The position numbers were made by a program, and so were the translations under genes. The notes under the pieces were generated by a model. That model saw only the letters and a list, made by a program, of their open reading frames with translations, did not search any database and was not told the origin of the DNA. From the NCBI RefSeq assembly GCF_030936135.1, contig NC_082596.1:15352155-15416154 (forward strand): DNA of 64,000 nt. The letters run 5' to 3'. The number at the start of each line of letters is the position of its first letter. The first letter of the stretch is position 1. Of the stretch, positions 15,171-27,800 are shown piece after piece. This DNA is from Gavia stellata. Taxonomy: Eukaryota > Chordata > Aves > Gaviiformes > Gaviidae.

Positions 15171-17880
15171 GGGAAAAACATATTATTGGGATTGGGTAAA
15201 ATGGTTTATGTGCTGAGCTCTAGCAGACCATAAATCCTGAATAGTCAGGCACCATGTCCTGTGCTCCTGGCTCCATCCACTTCGTGTAGAAACCTAAGGT
15301 ACTTTACCTACCACAGTGAATTTCCATTGGCTAGCAGGGAAACCTGTGCTATAGCCCAAATTCTTAGTTATAACAAGAATATTTCTTCTGCAAAACTCAG
15401 CTGTAATATTTGAGTTAGTGCAGGCTCAAGCTTGTGTCCGCATGGCATGGTGCAGAGCTGTGTGGACCTACCTGCCATGTTTTCTGTGTGGGACAGCCTT
15501 TTTTATTTGGCTTCGCCTATGAGTTAAGGCTTCTTGGCAAAATTTATTAACTGGGACCTAGTGCTGCAGGAATGGGTTGCACAAGCACCTGATCACACTT
15601 ATGCCTGGCTAGCTTGAACATCATCTGTGCTGTGCTCCTCTACTGTTCCTCTTCTGTAGTTAGCAAAGGAACAGCCACACCAAGTCTACTTGTTTCAGCT
15701 GGTATAGCCTTGCCCAATGTCACATGAATACATAGTGGGTAAAAGGGTTGGGTTTGTTTATTTTTTCTATTTAAGAAAGGATGAAGATGGTGTGGTAGGA
15801 GAGGAGGAGGATGGAGGAACTGGGCAGTTCCAGCCTTTCCATTGCAGAAACCCAACAGAAGTTCCTCACTCACTTCCCTCAGCCATGCAGCCAGAGGCTG
15901 CGACAGTCATTCCTTCCCGTACATGGAGCATGCTCCAGGATTACTTCTAACTGACAGTCTCCTAAAAAGACCAGAGTTTCAATTTAGATGTGTATTCCCT
16001 GATTTTGTATGTGAAGGAGAGTGCCTGGTCCAATCTCAGGCAGGGCTTGATCCTGCAGCAAAATAGTGCTTTTCTTTCACCTTCTCCCAGCTCTTGAGTT
16101 TCCTCCTAAAGAACAGGAAAATGGCCTGTTCATGATGATTGTAGCATTAAGGACGCCTCTGGATTTTGTCAGCTGGTGGTCTCAGTATGGCCAGAGGGTT
16201 CCAGAATTTGGACCCCCAGTCTGGCAAACATGTTTTGGTGACTTTTTGGGTCAGAAGTAAAGATGAGGTCTGGAGAGGGTATCAGTGTGGTTGTGCCTAC
16301 CCACAGGGATGTTACTATGCCACTTCTGCATAACTAGTAAGAACTGACTTACTGTGAGTGAGGCTAGCAGCCCTGGGCTTGGACTTCTAAAAGGCATTAC
16401 TTTTCCTCAAGAAACTTTGCCTTGAATTAGTCATTTATTCTTTATCATTACCCATTAATGATTCTAAACCCAAAGTGTTTATCTTAATGAATTTATTACT
16501 ATAGATCCTAGAAAGTGTAATTCTGCTTAATTTGGGGGAATATCAATTCCCAGGAAGGGAACAATTCACGATGAGTTATGTTGTGCTAAGTGAACCTGTT
16601 TCCCCAAATACTCTCACAGCAATGAAAAGAAATGTGGTCCCACCCTCTTCGTTCACGGGTCTGCATAGTTCCCTGGAGGGTGTGTAGCAACACAGATAAT
16701 TTACTGCTGGTAGCAACAGGTGGTTTGCTGGAGGAACAAGTGTCAGAGAAACTGGATTACAAGAGTGGTTCTGAGTCACAGAGTCTCCTGGGATGCTCCT
16801 GCTCAGAGATGAGCTTGGAGTCAAACTAACAACCAGCTAAATGGTTTGGAGGATTTTCCTGTGGAGGGTGAGGTTGAAGAAGTATGACGGTTGTCTAGTT
16901 ACCTTTGCAGTGCTGTACACAGCGGTAGAAGGGAGACTTGGAGCATTGCTAGTTGACGGCATGTCCAGCTCTTCATATACCCAGAGGAAGACTATGTGCA
17001 ATTGATGCTCAGAGAGGCCTGCAGGGTACATTGCTGCACTGTGCCAGTGTCTAGCATTCTCCTTAGCCTCCAGATATCATTCCTTTATTTTTAGTCTCAA
17101 GTGGGAAAGACAATCTGTAGACTTTCTTCACAGGGGCCCTGGGGTTTCTCTTGATATCTCCTGCTCTGAAGAAAAGTGAACTGTGACTAAGAACAGGCTC
17201 ACTTCTGAAGGCAAAATGGTTGCTGTGTCTGAAGAAAAGAGCTCCTTCAGTATTATCAAAGATACGAAAATGTGAGCCATTGTGGGCATACTGACATGGA
17301 GATCTGAGTAGCCGGGCACTGACAGCAAAGCTGCTCATCATTTGTGGAGAGTCCTGCTGAAGTGCATGACTAAGTTGCTCAACCACACCAGAATCTGGGT
17401 TCTTGGGGGATAAAGCCTGTTCTATAGCTGCTTCCTGTGTTGCAAAAGCACAGGTGATTTTAGCATTAGACATCAAACGTCACTGGCTACTGAGTTAGGG
17501 AGTTAACATGTTCCTAGAATCACTTGTTAAACCAGCAGTGTACATTGGTATAGCTGATACTACATGTGCCTGTTTACAGCCTACACCAATGGTGTTGCTT
17601 CCTTTGCACTGTTCTCTTTGTGCTAGACTTTTCTTTGTTTTTCACAGATTTTGGGGGACATCAGAGGCTAGAATTGCTCCATCTGTTCTCAGGTTGCCTG
17701 CAAGCTGTGCAGGCTTGCATGCAGAAGTGCCATTGCTAAGTTAATTCCTCACACCTCAGACCAGCCTGATGGGCGATAGGGTTGGAAGCAGAGATAAGTG
17801 AGTCCTCCCCTGCATATCAGGCAATATAATTGTGCAGCCAAATTAAGGAGACTACAACAACTTCTAATCTAAGTTTGAAG
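15171..17880. other. Intergenic DNA downstream of COLEC10; no gene supported
   Basis: About 2.7 kb between the CR1 relic and the CR1 tail. The longest open frame is 137 codons on the minus strand (17063-17476), with no motif I recognise and a length expected by chance in this much sequence. No RNA gene or clear repeat is seen. Confidence 0.55.
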
Positions 17881-17960
17881 TTGGCCCTGCTTTGCATGGA
17901 ATATTCAACCAGGTGACCTCCAGAGATCCCCTCCAACTTAAATTACTCTATGATTCTAAC
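17880..17960 (+). mobile_element. CR1 LINE 3'-end fragment
   Basis: The stretch 'ggccctgctttgcatgga…gtgacctccagagatcccctccaac…actctatgattctaac' matches the characteristic CR1 3' terminus ('ggccctgcttgagca…gatgacctccagaggtcccttccaac…ttctatgattctat'). Only about 80 bases remain, consistent with a heavily 5'-truncated insertion. It sits about 150 bases beyond the predicted COLEC10 poly(A) site. Confidence 0.82.
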
Positions 17961-18104
17961 AAAAGAAGGATTTTTTCAAGAGAAACCGCAAATCTGTTCT
18001 CCCAGCTGTGAATTCACCAGGGAAGTTACTGGGACTTCCTGTACAGGTCAAAGATGAGTAAAGATCACACTCTTTCCATCTGTGGACTTTATGAAGCACA
18101 TCAG

Positions 18105-18439
18105 TGATTATTAATATACCAGTGAGTTTATTATTTCTGGCATTAGTGAAATCATATTCACCTCTGCGTGCTCTAAATTTGCCCCTAAATTACACGTAGC
18201 AATGCCCACCCTAAATTGCACATAGACATGAAATAAAAATTCACAATTGGCTAGATGCCGCCTGCAGACCTGTGCTGACTTCATGGTCACTGCCATCTTA
18301 ACAGTAGTTGCTCTTGCTTAACCCAGTGGGGTGAAGGCTGGATTGAGCCCTGTCCCTGGTTGTCTGCTCTCCCTACGGTGGATGAATGAAGATGGGTTAT
18401 TGTATGTACAGCAGGTGCCAGGCACATTCTGCGGCACTT
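18105..18439 (-). other. COLEC10: COLEC10 3' UTR (predicted end)
   Basis: Sequence downstream of the COLEC10 stop codon on the minus strand. The first canonical AATAAA on that strand is at 18132-18127, about 310 bases past the stop, so cleavage is expected around 18105-18115. The signal is read directly; the cleavage position is inferred. Longer alternative 3' ends cannot be excluded. Confidence 0.55.
18127..18132 (-). terminator. AATAAA polyadenylation signal, probable COLEC10
   Basis: On the plus strand this reads TTTATT, so AATAAA on the minus strand. It is the first such hexamer after the COLEC10 stop codon. Confidence 0.55.
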
Positions 18440-18831
18440 CTATTTCCTCTTCTTGAGGAATTCACAGACGAAGTAGATGGTGACTTGGCACTCGGAGTCA
18501 TTCCACTCTCCCGTGCTGAGCATTTCCACACAGTCCTCGCGGCCAGCTAGGTCGTGAGGTTCCCCTTCCTTCCAGTTACTGTAGTTCTGCAGCGGGCTGT
18601 TGTCTGCATACACAAAACGTCCTTCTTTTTCCATGTCATTCAGCCCAATGAAGGCTCGGAAGAGGCCGCTGTTGGAGATGTAGTCAGCAATCAGGGCGTT
18701 GGTTGCCTCATCTTTAGGCATGGCCAGTGTTCCTCCTCTGTCTCTGCAGTGGATCAAGGCTTCTCTATAATTCTTCTCTTCTTTCACGATGTAATAGAAT
18801 TTCTCATCTGTCTCCCTGATACCTGCTATGA
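18440..18831 (-). CDS. COLEC10: COLEC10 exon 6: C-type lectin domain and stop
   Basis: 392 coding nt, residues 147-276 and TAG. The acceptor is tttaaatag at 18839-18832. The exon opens VIAGIRETDEKFYYIVKEEK and contains the entire carbohydrate-recognition domain, as usual for collectins. The four canonical cysteines, WND and the EPH variant are all here. A 137-codon open frame on the opposite strand (18554-18967) is only a shadow. Confidence 0.95.
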
Positions 18832-21800
18832 CTATTTAAAGGGGAAAAAACATTGCTTAATGGCATGTGAACAGATACTGAAGGTGCTTCTGCTCCAATA
18901 TGACAATGAGATGATTTTTACATTAGAATTAATAAAAGGGAGAGAGGAAAAGTATTCCCACCACTGAATTTGTGATGAATGATGAGGACATGATCAGAGG
19001 CTCGTGCTGCTAATGGGATTGACAAGCACCTTGCACACATTAGGACAAGAACTATTCAGTCCTAATTGGCATGTGTCTCCTGTGACACTTAAGTTTTACT
19101 TCATGAATATCTAGTACTAATCAAATTAAGGCATGCTAAATGGTCAAATAGCAATATCTAACGCTGGATCACCCCTGTTGCTTTGCACATTTTTGAATAC
19201 AGATTGTGAAAGAGTGCCCTGGAATAGAAACACAGGGGTATAGATAGCTTTTCAGGCCCTTTCCATGTAGAGGAAAATCAATGTGACTGCTAAAATAAGA
19301 CATTTTAAATACAGCCTGATATTCAGAGCTGCTGTAGCCACTAAGTGGCATTGACTAGGAAGAAAACTGTGGCTGCTCAGCAGCTTTAAAAGGCAAACTT
19401 CTTAAAACAGCATATGTCCTAGTGAATTAAGTAGTGCCAAGGAGCATGCCTGGGCAGCTGGAAGTTGATTGACCCTGCTGATGGATTGCTGGAATGGTCC
19501 TGAGCAGAGCTTTGGACTGGGGCAACTAACACTCTCTCAAACAATTCAGGAGTTACTCCAGATACAGTTTAGGAGTTATTAGAGGGACACTCCTGATAAT
19601 ATGGCATTCAGTTTTGTAGGATTTGATAATATAGACGAGTGCTGTTTTGTGCTGGTTGCCCACAGTGCCAGAGAACAGTCTCAAACACAATTTATGGATA
19701 CAGACTTAGTCCTAGAAGGACTCTGCTATACCAGGAAATGTGCTTCCTTCCTTTCAGCGGGGGCAGTTTGCACTGTCCACCTAACAGCGCTGCCTGCAAA
19801 CGTGGCTTCTTATAACCCATGTCTTTGAGCATTGGTCCCTTGTTACAGGAAAATGATGCTTGCACTGAGGGGAGCGCTAGGAGTACCGCGTCTGCAGCCT
19901 TCCTGTGCAGCAGAAAGATCAAGAGGTTTCTATTGCTTTTCCTGCCTCTCTGGAGCAGATTGGCATGGACTTTTTCCTTTAATTGTCTGAGTAGACACTG
20001 AGACTAAGCAGACTGACAGTGCAGATGTGGTTAGCAAGCCGTGCCTTGTGCTTTTCATTATTCTTTCTGTTGTGCTGTTGATAATTTCTGTATTGTTTTT
20101 GCTTTTAGTCACCTGCTGCTTATATCCTTATAGGTGTAAGACTGTCTCTTTTCTGTATGCTTTTGGAGTGCCTCGCACAGTGGGACCTTCTCTCTGGATC
20201 ATCTATGGATGCTGCCATAGAGCAGCAATGGTAGAAGAATAGCAATGATGAATGTTATAGGAGCCAAATAAATCACATCAAATACATAAGGATCCTTACC
20301 ATTCTTTACAAACTTGATGGACGTGTTAAGACGAGCAACATTGATATTCAGTTGTCCAACAACTCTGCGGTATCTTCCACAGTCACAAACTGTGCCTGAT
20401 GCAATACAAAGGATAAAGGATTTATCTGTTTAGAAGCATTTGTGTGTGTGCGTGGAGGGTCGTCTGTAGCCCACTTCCAAACCTTCTGAAAACTTGGCCT
20501 CCACTTTTGGAGAGCCAGTCTCACCCTCCCCCGCTGACCATACTTCTGTTGATCAAAGCGCTTAATATTTTGGCTTTGTACACTCCCTTGCTAACTGGCT
20601 TGAGAATGCCTACTTTTAAAAACGCGGATAGAAGAGTTTGCCGTCTTCTTTCCACCCACATCAGTGTGGGATTTGCACATCCTCTGCCCCTCTCATTATT
20701 GATTCCATCTAGCTGCAGAGATGTGGCTGGTCATGGTGATCACTACAGCATTACATGTGAATGCCAAAGGTCTACCTTTGTATCCATAAACAGCACAGGT
20801 TCCCCAGCCTTCCATTAGAAACAACAGCATCCATGAAATGGGAAACCGCTGCTTTCTCAGTGAAGGAGTTTTGTGAGTATGCATAGAGGTGGGATTGGCA
20901 AAACTTTGGTAGAAGGACTATGTTAGTGAATTGCTGCATGCAGCTGTGGTACAGCAGTAATAGTCGATACCAACTCAAATAATCGATAACTTTAAAGCAT
21001 TGATGTCTCAGTTATATTTTTGTTGGTAAACTGAAATTCGGCTTGGTATAGGTTTTGTTTGTTCCTTAGGAAGAAAATAAGTTGCTGATGGTTTCCCATT
21101 AAGGACCAAACTGGCATTGCATATGAAATCTTTTAAAAATGAACACAACTGTACATTCAAGGTGGGAAAACATTCAGGGTTATTAGGACTGAGAAGAACT
21201 TTCAGATCCAAATTCTCCTCCTGTAAGCAAATGCATTGCATTCATCTAACAACAGATTATGCTCTATCTAAAATCACTTATTTTTTCATCCCCATGCTCC
21301 TGTTAGGAAACTCTTAAAGGACTTCCTTCATTCCTTTGGTATTGAGAAACTTCTAGTTTCCAGTATAAATGTACTGCTGGTGTGTCTATGTGTTAGTTTT
21401 TATGATATCAGAACATTGACCATTAATTTAGGTAACTATTCTCCATATTTTGCGCATGTTGGTATATTCATAGGCATCAGTCATGTCCCTACCCAAGCCT
21501 TCATTTTGCTAAACAAAACTTTTTCAGTCTCTTCCTGTTCATTTAATCTATTTTTGAGTTTTTTCATGGGCCTCAAAATTTTATGAAACTCCAGACAAAC
21601 TAACCCTGAAATCAAAGACCCAGCAGACTTGACCATTCTGCAGAGAAGGATGCATAGCATACCTGCTTTTCCCTTTTTTCCAGGAACCCCCAATAAGCCT
21701 TTGGCTCCTTTGTCACCTGAATAAAAAGGAAAATACATTCTCAGATCTCTGACAGTGCACATGTCAGGGGAGCATATTTGAAAAACCTGTTTAATAATAC

Positions 21801-24800
21801 ATTAACGGTGTGCTGCTGATAGGAAGCCCTGATGTACTGTACTGGCAGATGTGCCAAGTCAAACAAACCATGATTAATTCTGGTGTATGGAAATAAGGAG
21901 AACCCTTTAATAGCTAACTCACTGATAACACAGGCATCTTGTGTGCTGCTGGTTCCTGGTACCACTTACTTTAGATATAAACTGCAAAATGATACTGAGG
22001 CTGAAAGCACTCAAGAAATCTGCGAGAAGTGAGACCTGGGTTCTGTCACTGCCTTGCAGGACAGAGCCCTTCCCTGGGTTCAGTAGCTCCATGATGGGAT
22101 GAGACACCAGATGAGGCTGATGTGAAACTAAACTACTGAATTAATGTGTGCAACAGATTACTTGTGTGGGCAGCAGTTAGCACGTGCACAAAATGAGGTC
22201 AGTAAGGAGCAGCGTTTCATTTCAGATATAGTTCATGGAAATGTGATTGATTTTCATCCAACTGCTTTCCTGCTCTTCTGTAGATCATAAAAATGATACA
22301 AATACTTCTCCAAATGCTGTGCTACTATATAAGTGGAGGTGACTAGCTTTTTGAAAAATCTCAGCTGTAATTTGGATCAGGAACAGCTGGATTTTATCTG
22401 AAATTCATGTCAGCTCTTCTTTTAAGAATTAAAACCTTGAGAGGTCAAAAAATACTAATGCTTGCTCTGCCTTGTTGATGGCTGTGTTTTGATGTGCTCT
22501 TTCCTTTACATGGTTGTGGTTTTTTAAAGAAATTAGGAGTTGGCTGTCATTTTAATTAGCATTGCTTGACAGTGCACACTTACAAGCTGAAATGTCATGG
22601 TTGCTTCATTAAGAACTTGAATGTTTAATGGTATATTTAAACAGTGACTTAGTGACCTTTGCTTCTGCAAATAAAGAAAGAAAATGAGAAAAACTAGAAG
22701 GGGACAATAAATTGTACATTCAGGTTGAAAGAGAGCTTGATTTAAAAGCTGAGAGCATTGGTTTACTTAAAGATAAGCAATTTGTTGGATTCTTAAATTC
22801 TAGTCTCCTGTAGTGATTGAAGACATCTCAGGAGATAACTATCTGTGTTTTCAGTTGTCTAAGTACTTCTGAAAATTAGTCCCTCAGGCCAAATTCTTTT
22901 GTTCTTCTCTGATATTGAGGCTGGCTAGAGGCCATCAAAGGTTTATTAAAAACATTGGCTTGAGAAGCTCCCCAGAGAAATTGTTCCACCCACTCACCCA
23001 CATGCCTGGGTTGATGTGCTGGTTAGAGACCACAGAGTTCCCCTGGGGATGGTGGAGTCCCTGCTCAGCTTTCAAGGCAGGTCTCCCTGTGGCAGATGTA
23101 ATATTCCTTCTTAAACAGCTCTTTAGGAATACCGGAAAGGAATGCCTGAGCCTTTTCTCAGATGACTAGAGCATAATTTAATGAAATTATTGTCCAGGTA
23201 GACTTGGAGTCTCTGATTTGCAAGTAGTTGTCATCCCTGGTTAAGTGACTGCTTTCTTAAAACTCCTAAAATCCTTTCCTTACCAAGCTGTCCTGTGCAT
23301 TGCTTGCTTACATGTCACGCAGCAGTGCAGGTGACAAGGTGTGGCATCCTGAGCAGCAGCAGAATATTGACTTAGGCCTTCAGCGTCCAAAGCAGAGGCA
23401 CAAATTTGGCTTTCTCTTTTAGAGCGTTCAGAGGATTTACTTCACAAGGGCTGGATTTCTCCATTCCTCTTTTACCATCAAAGAGAATTGATCTCTTAAC
23501 TTGTAAAGCAAAGTATTTTAGCCAAGTAAGTCAGATAGATTACACGTGGGAAACAAAACAAGAATATCTTGGTTAGCTCTCATCACCAATCTTTATGCAT
23601 AACTTTCTTTGGAGAGCATTGGTCACAGCCGTTATTTGATACTATTCCATACCTGGAACTCTCACAAAACACATATTTACCTTGAGGGAAAAAACAAGAA
23701 AAATCCCAGACCAGAGCTTACCCTTTCCACCAATTGGACCGATTTTTCCAAGCATTCCCTGGTCACCAACATCCCCCAGAGGTCCTTTGTTTCCTAAGAG
23801 AAGAAATAAAGAAGAAAAGAGTATGGATGGTTTCTGTCATTTCTTTCCCAAGGCACTATTTAGGTCTCTACTACTGCTATTTTTCCTGAGCGTGGCCAGT
23901 CTGCATGTGTGGCGAAGTCGAAATGAGTAGAGCCCTGAGGATGGTTGGAGGAGGGCAGCACAGATCTCTGCTACTGTAGGATACAACTACTGTAGGACAT
24001 TGCAAGGCACCTTAGTAGAACTGCCTGTTCAAATGCCCAGAAATGTCATGTTTTCTTACAGAAACTATAAACTAAAACTGCTAGTGAGTATTCAAATATT
24101 GATTTTACTTCACAACCAAACCAGGCCGACAGCAGGTTTTATTTGGGGTTTTTTTCTCCACCCCAGACAAAAGCCTTTCCTTCTTCCTTTACGTAAAGTC
24201 CTTGCAGCTTTGCTGGGAATCCTTCTCAAAGCAGGACTGCAGATAGGGCGCTACTCATTTTGCTGTATGTGCTTTCCCAGTCCTCAAAGCACCAAAATAA
24301 CAGATGCCTTTTTAATTGATTAATAATTTAAGTTCTAAAATAGCTGACTAATGATGACAGACCAATTTAGGGAATCTCAGTTTGAACACTAAATTTTACA
24401 TCACTAAGATACTTCGTAAATGGTTGGTTACCCAATTCCCTTGTATTTTACCTGATCTTCTTTGTAAGGTAAGAAGCAAAGTCATATGAATTCATTTAAA
24501 AATGGAAAAGTTTTTTTATTACAACAATAATAACAGGGTGATTTTAAAGTTTCTATAAAAGTAAAAACTTCCCTGATGAGTCTTAAGCTACTGTCAAGGA
24601 AGAAAGACCATGGGTATGCATTATCATTAAACTCTAATGATAAATTAAGCTTTTGAATTAGAGTATGCAAACAAGGCTGACACCATCACATCTGGTGCCT
24701 CCGAATGCTCTGCCCAGCTCACACGGTGGAAACGGGATGTGTTTAATAGAGCTGAGTCCTGAGACATCTGTGACTTCTTGTTCTCAGCTCAGATGCTCTT

Positions 24801-27800
24801 TCATCAGGGGAACTTTGTTTCTCAGTGTATGCCTCTGTTTGCTTTTCTGCAAAATACGGACAACTGAGACCAAATTTTGTTGAGCATCCTGATATATTAC
24901 TAGGAAATAACTCTCAAAATTTAGTTTCAACTAAACGGTCATTTCAGTAAGAGAACAGTAATCTTTCTGATTATACATGTGATCTGGGTCTTCTAGATCG
25001 CACTCATGACAGCTACTTGGGAGAGCAGCAGTAAATGTACTAGTTTATTACATGACTCTTCAAATTTATTGCCATATATAGCTGTCTTATGTATCAGTAG
25101 GAATTGCATGAAGCTCTCCAAGTGTTGTTAGGTTCACTGATTAATGTTTGACAGGATTGTGAAATCTACTGCGGCAACAGGAATGAAAAGCATTAAACAT
25201 CACTGATCATATGCACCAATACAGTTGTGTATAATGATATTCATATACCAGTATATGGTATATGAATATATATATATTCATATATATATATGAATATATA
25301 TACACCATATACCATAGCCAAGAAACTGTCAGAAATACCTTTTGGTCCTTTTGGTCCAACCTTTCCTTGTTTGCCCACTTCTCCTCTATCTCCTTTTTCA
25401 CCTTCATCCCCTTCCAAAAAAGAGAAAATAAAGCATCATGGTATATTTCTTTCAGTGCAGTAAGTGCAACTATACATTCTCAAAAAGTGAAGTTCACAGG
25501 GTGGTTTTTTTCCTACTAATTTCTTTTTATTTCACATTGAAAGCACAGTAGTCATGGGATAAATTTTCAGAGAAGACCTGATGAACCTGACCATCATTAG
25601 GAAAAGCTAAAAACTTTCCCTTTTGGAGAGGCTATTCCAATGTGAGAATTATACAACACCAATTTCTAGTCCTACCCTTTAAGCCCGATCAGCTATAAAG
25701 CAGATAAATAAGCCAATCTTTCTCTGTTGGGAAACCTGTACACACACAGAAGAACTGCCAGGGGAGGCAATAGGAATTTATTAATTGTTCCTAGTGACTC
25801 TGTTTGTAGTGACTCTGTGTTCAAGGTATGCAGATGCTTTTAGAATGGGAGGAATGTAAATATGTTGAAACAGATCTTAACGTAGACCTTAGCACTTAGT
25901 ATGGTAGAAGTCTTGCCTTCAGTTTTTGACAGGTGCCATTTAAGTGTTGACGTAACAGACATGTTTTGCAATTACTTCAATGCTTTAATTTGAAAATGCC
26001 ATACACAGAGTATCTGTAAGAGGTAAAATCATTGCATGTATTACCCTAGTGCAGAGATTTCTCCAAATGAGATCAAGACCCTATTACACAGGTTCCTATA
26101 TAGTACTGTATAAATACTCTTACTATTGTAAGAGAGAGTCTCGCACTGAGCAGCTTACAGTCTAAAGGAGCAAGGCAGCAAATTAGTAGGAAAGAAATGT
26201 TATCTCCTTCCTTAGGATACAATTTCGTTTCACATTATGCAGGAAATTGGAGGTACAGCTGGAGTTAATTTCCTTATTGTCTACTTCTTAGTTTTGAGCC
26301 AAATCCCAAGATCATCTTTCTCTTTATTTTAGACAAATGCTGAGGGGGGACAACCCCTGCACCCCTTTGCACCAAATGACTAGCACTGAATACAGGCAGC
26401 CTTCCAAAGCCTCTCCCCCTGTCTCCTACCCGTGTCTGCAATAAGCCTTGCTGTGTGGTGGGAAGCAGTGCCACGGTCTCTTGGCCAAGCCAGGATCTCA
26501 TGTGTGAGTGGCAGCCAGTTGTGTCTGCCTGCAGCCCAGAAGGGGAGAAGAGGCTGCAGTTCAGCATATGGAGTACTCAAGGGAGGGAAGTCTGTCTGGA
26601 TATCAGCAAAAGAGAAGTGAGGATGGAACAGCATTACGTGACCAGACCAATAACCTGTCTCACTGAGGATGGTGCCTCCAGCCCTGGCAGAAGGTGTTCA
26701 GGGAACTGGGTGTGCTGAGGGTGACTATGACCCAGGCAGCCACTTCCAGCTTCCCATGAGCAGTGGCTTAAGGGGCTTGCCTGAGCCAAGCACTGCATCC
26801 AGACCACGTGTGAACAGCCACTAGTGATTCTTCCCTGCACAGATTAGTCCTGTGCCTTTTAAACCCATTTATTTTTTTGGCCTTTATAATATCCTGTGGC
26901 AAAGAGGTAATGATTTAATTTTGTGCTGAGGGAGAAAGTAGCTTCCCATGGTTGCTTTCAGACTGATTGTTTTATTGGAGCTCATTCTTGTTTTCTGAAA
27001 AATACTGCACACTCATTCCTGATTTACTTTCTCCTACTTCTGTAGCCATAGGTAGCATATTGTGGGCTGTTCCATGGGGTCATGACAGATGAGAAGTGGT
27101 GCATAATCATTGCAGCAGATAAAATGTAGTATTAGCTCTTTGGCTCCTTTCCATGTCAGTTACATGGACTGGGCTGAGTCTGTCCCTGTATGCAGGAAAA
27201 AACTTCAGTGTTGGGACTCTCTTGTGGAGGGCAGACTCACCCCGTTGGTCAGGATGCCCTTTGGGGAGGATGGTCAGTGGGCCAAGCTGAGGAGGATAAA
27301 GGGCTGAACTTCAGTCCGCGTTGGAGGAAGGAAGCATTTGGTAGAGGGATGGACAAGGAGGAAACATGGTGTGGTGGGTGTGCTGGCTCACTCAGGTGCT
27401 TTGTTTTTAACATCAGCTGCTACAGGACAAAGTAGGAAGGGAAAAGGCTATAAGCAGTCAGCAATAGAAATTTTAAACATACCTGTTTTCACTGGTTCTT
27501 AAAAATACAGGAAAAGTCAGTATATATTTCCAAAAGGCAAGCTCCTTAAATATCCATCTGAAACTGTGGGTCTGGGCCTGCAGCTGATGGAAGGATGCCT
27601 GCTTCTACTGGGTTCTTGTCTACTGATCATCAAACAGCAGAGCCAGAGCATGTACAGTTTAATTTTGCTGTTGACCTCAGTGCTAACAACATTTGCAACT
27701 GAGAAACCAAGAAATTGTTCTTTCCAAACCCATCTATGAAACCCTTGAGAGAAGTGTAAAAGTCACTTTTCAGTGAATTCAGTTCAGAAATTCAGAAAAG

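Larger units (their letters stand above)
18832..25338 (-). other. COLEC10: COLEC10 introns 2 to 5 (with exons 3 to 5 interspersed)
   Basis: Intron lengths from the splice sites: intron 5, 18832-20299 (1468 nt); intron 4, 20396-21662 (1267 nt); intron 3, 21717-23721 (2005 nt); intron 2, 23794-25338 (1545 nt). All begin GT and end AG on the minus strand. Apart from the AT-rich inverted repeat at 25255-25315 in intron 2, I recognise no repeat or extra exon in them. Confidence 0.85.

Noticed and set aside
17063..17476. 137-codon minus-strand open frame downstream of COLEC10
   Set aside because: No motif or splice context; a few frames of this length are expected by chance in 64 kb.
18554..18967. 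137-codon open frame on the plus strand
   Set aside because: It is antisense to COLEC10 exon 6 and its acceptor; coding constraint on the real exon explains the openness.
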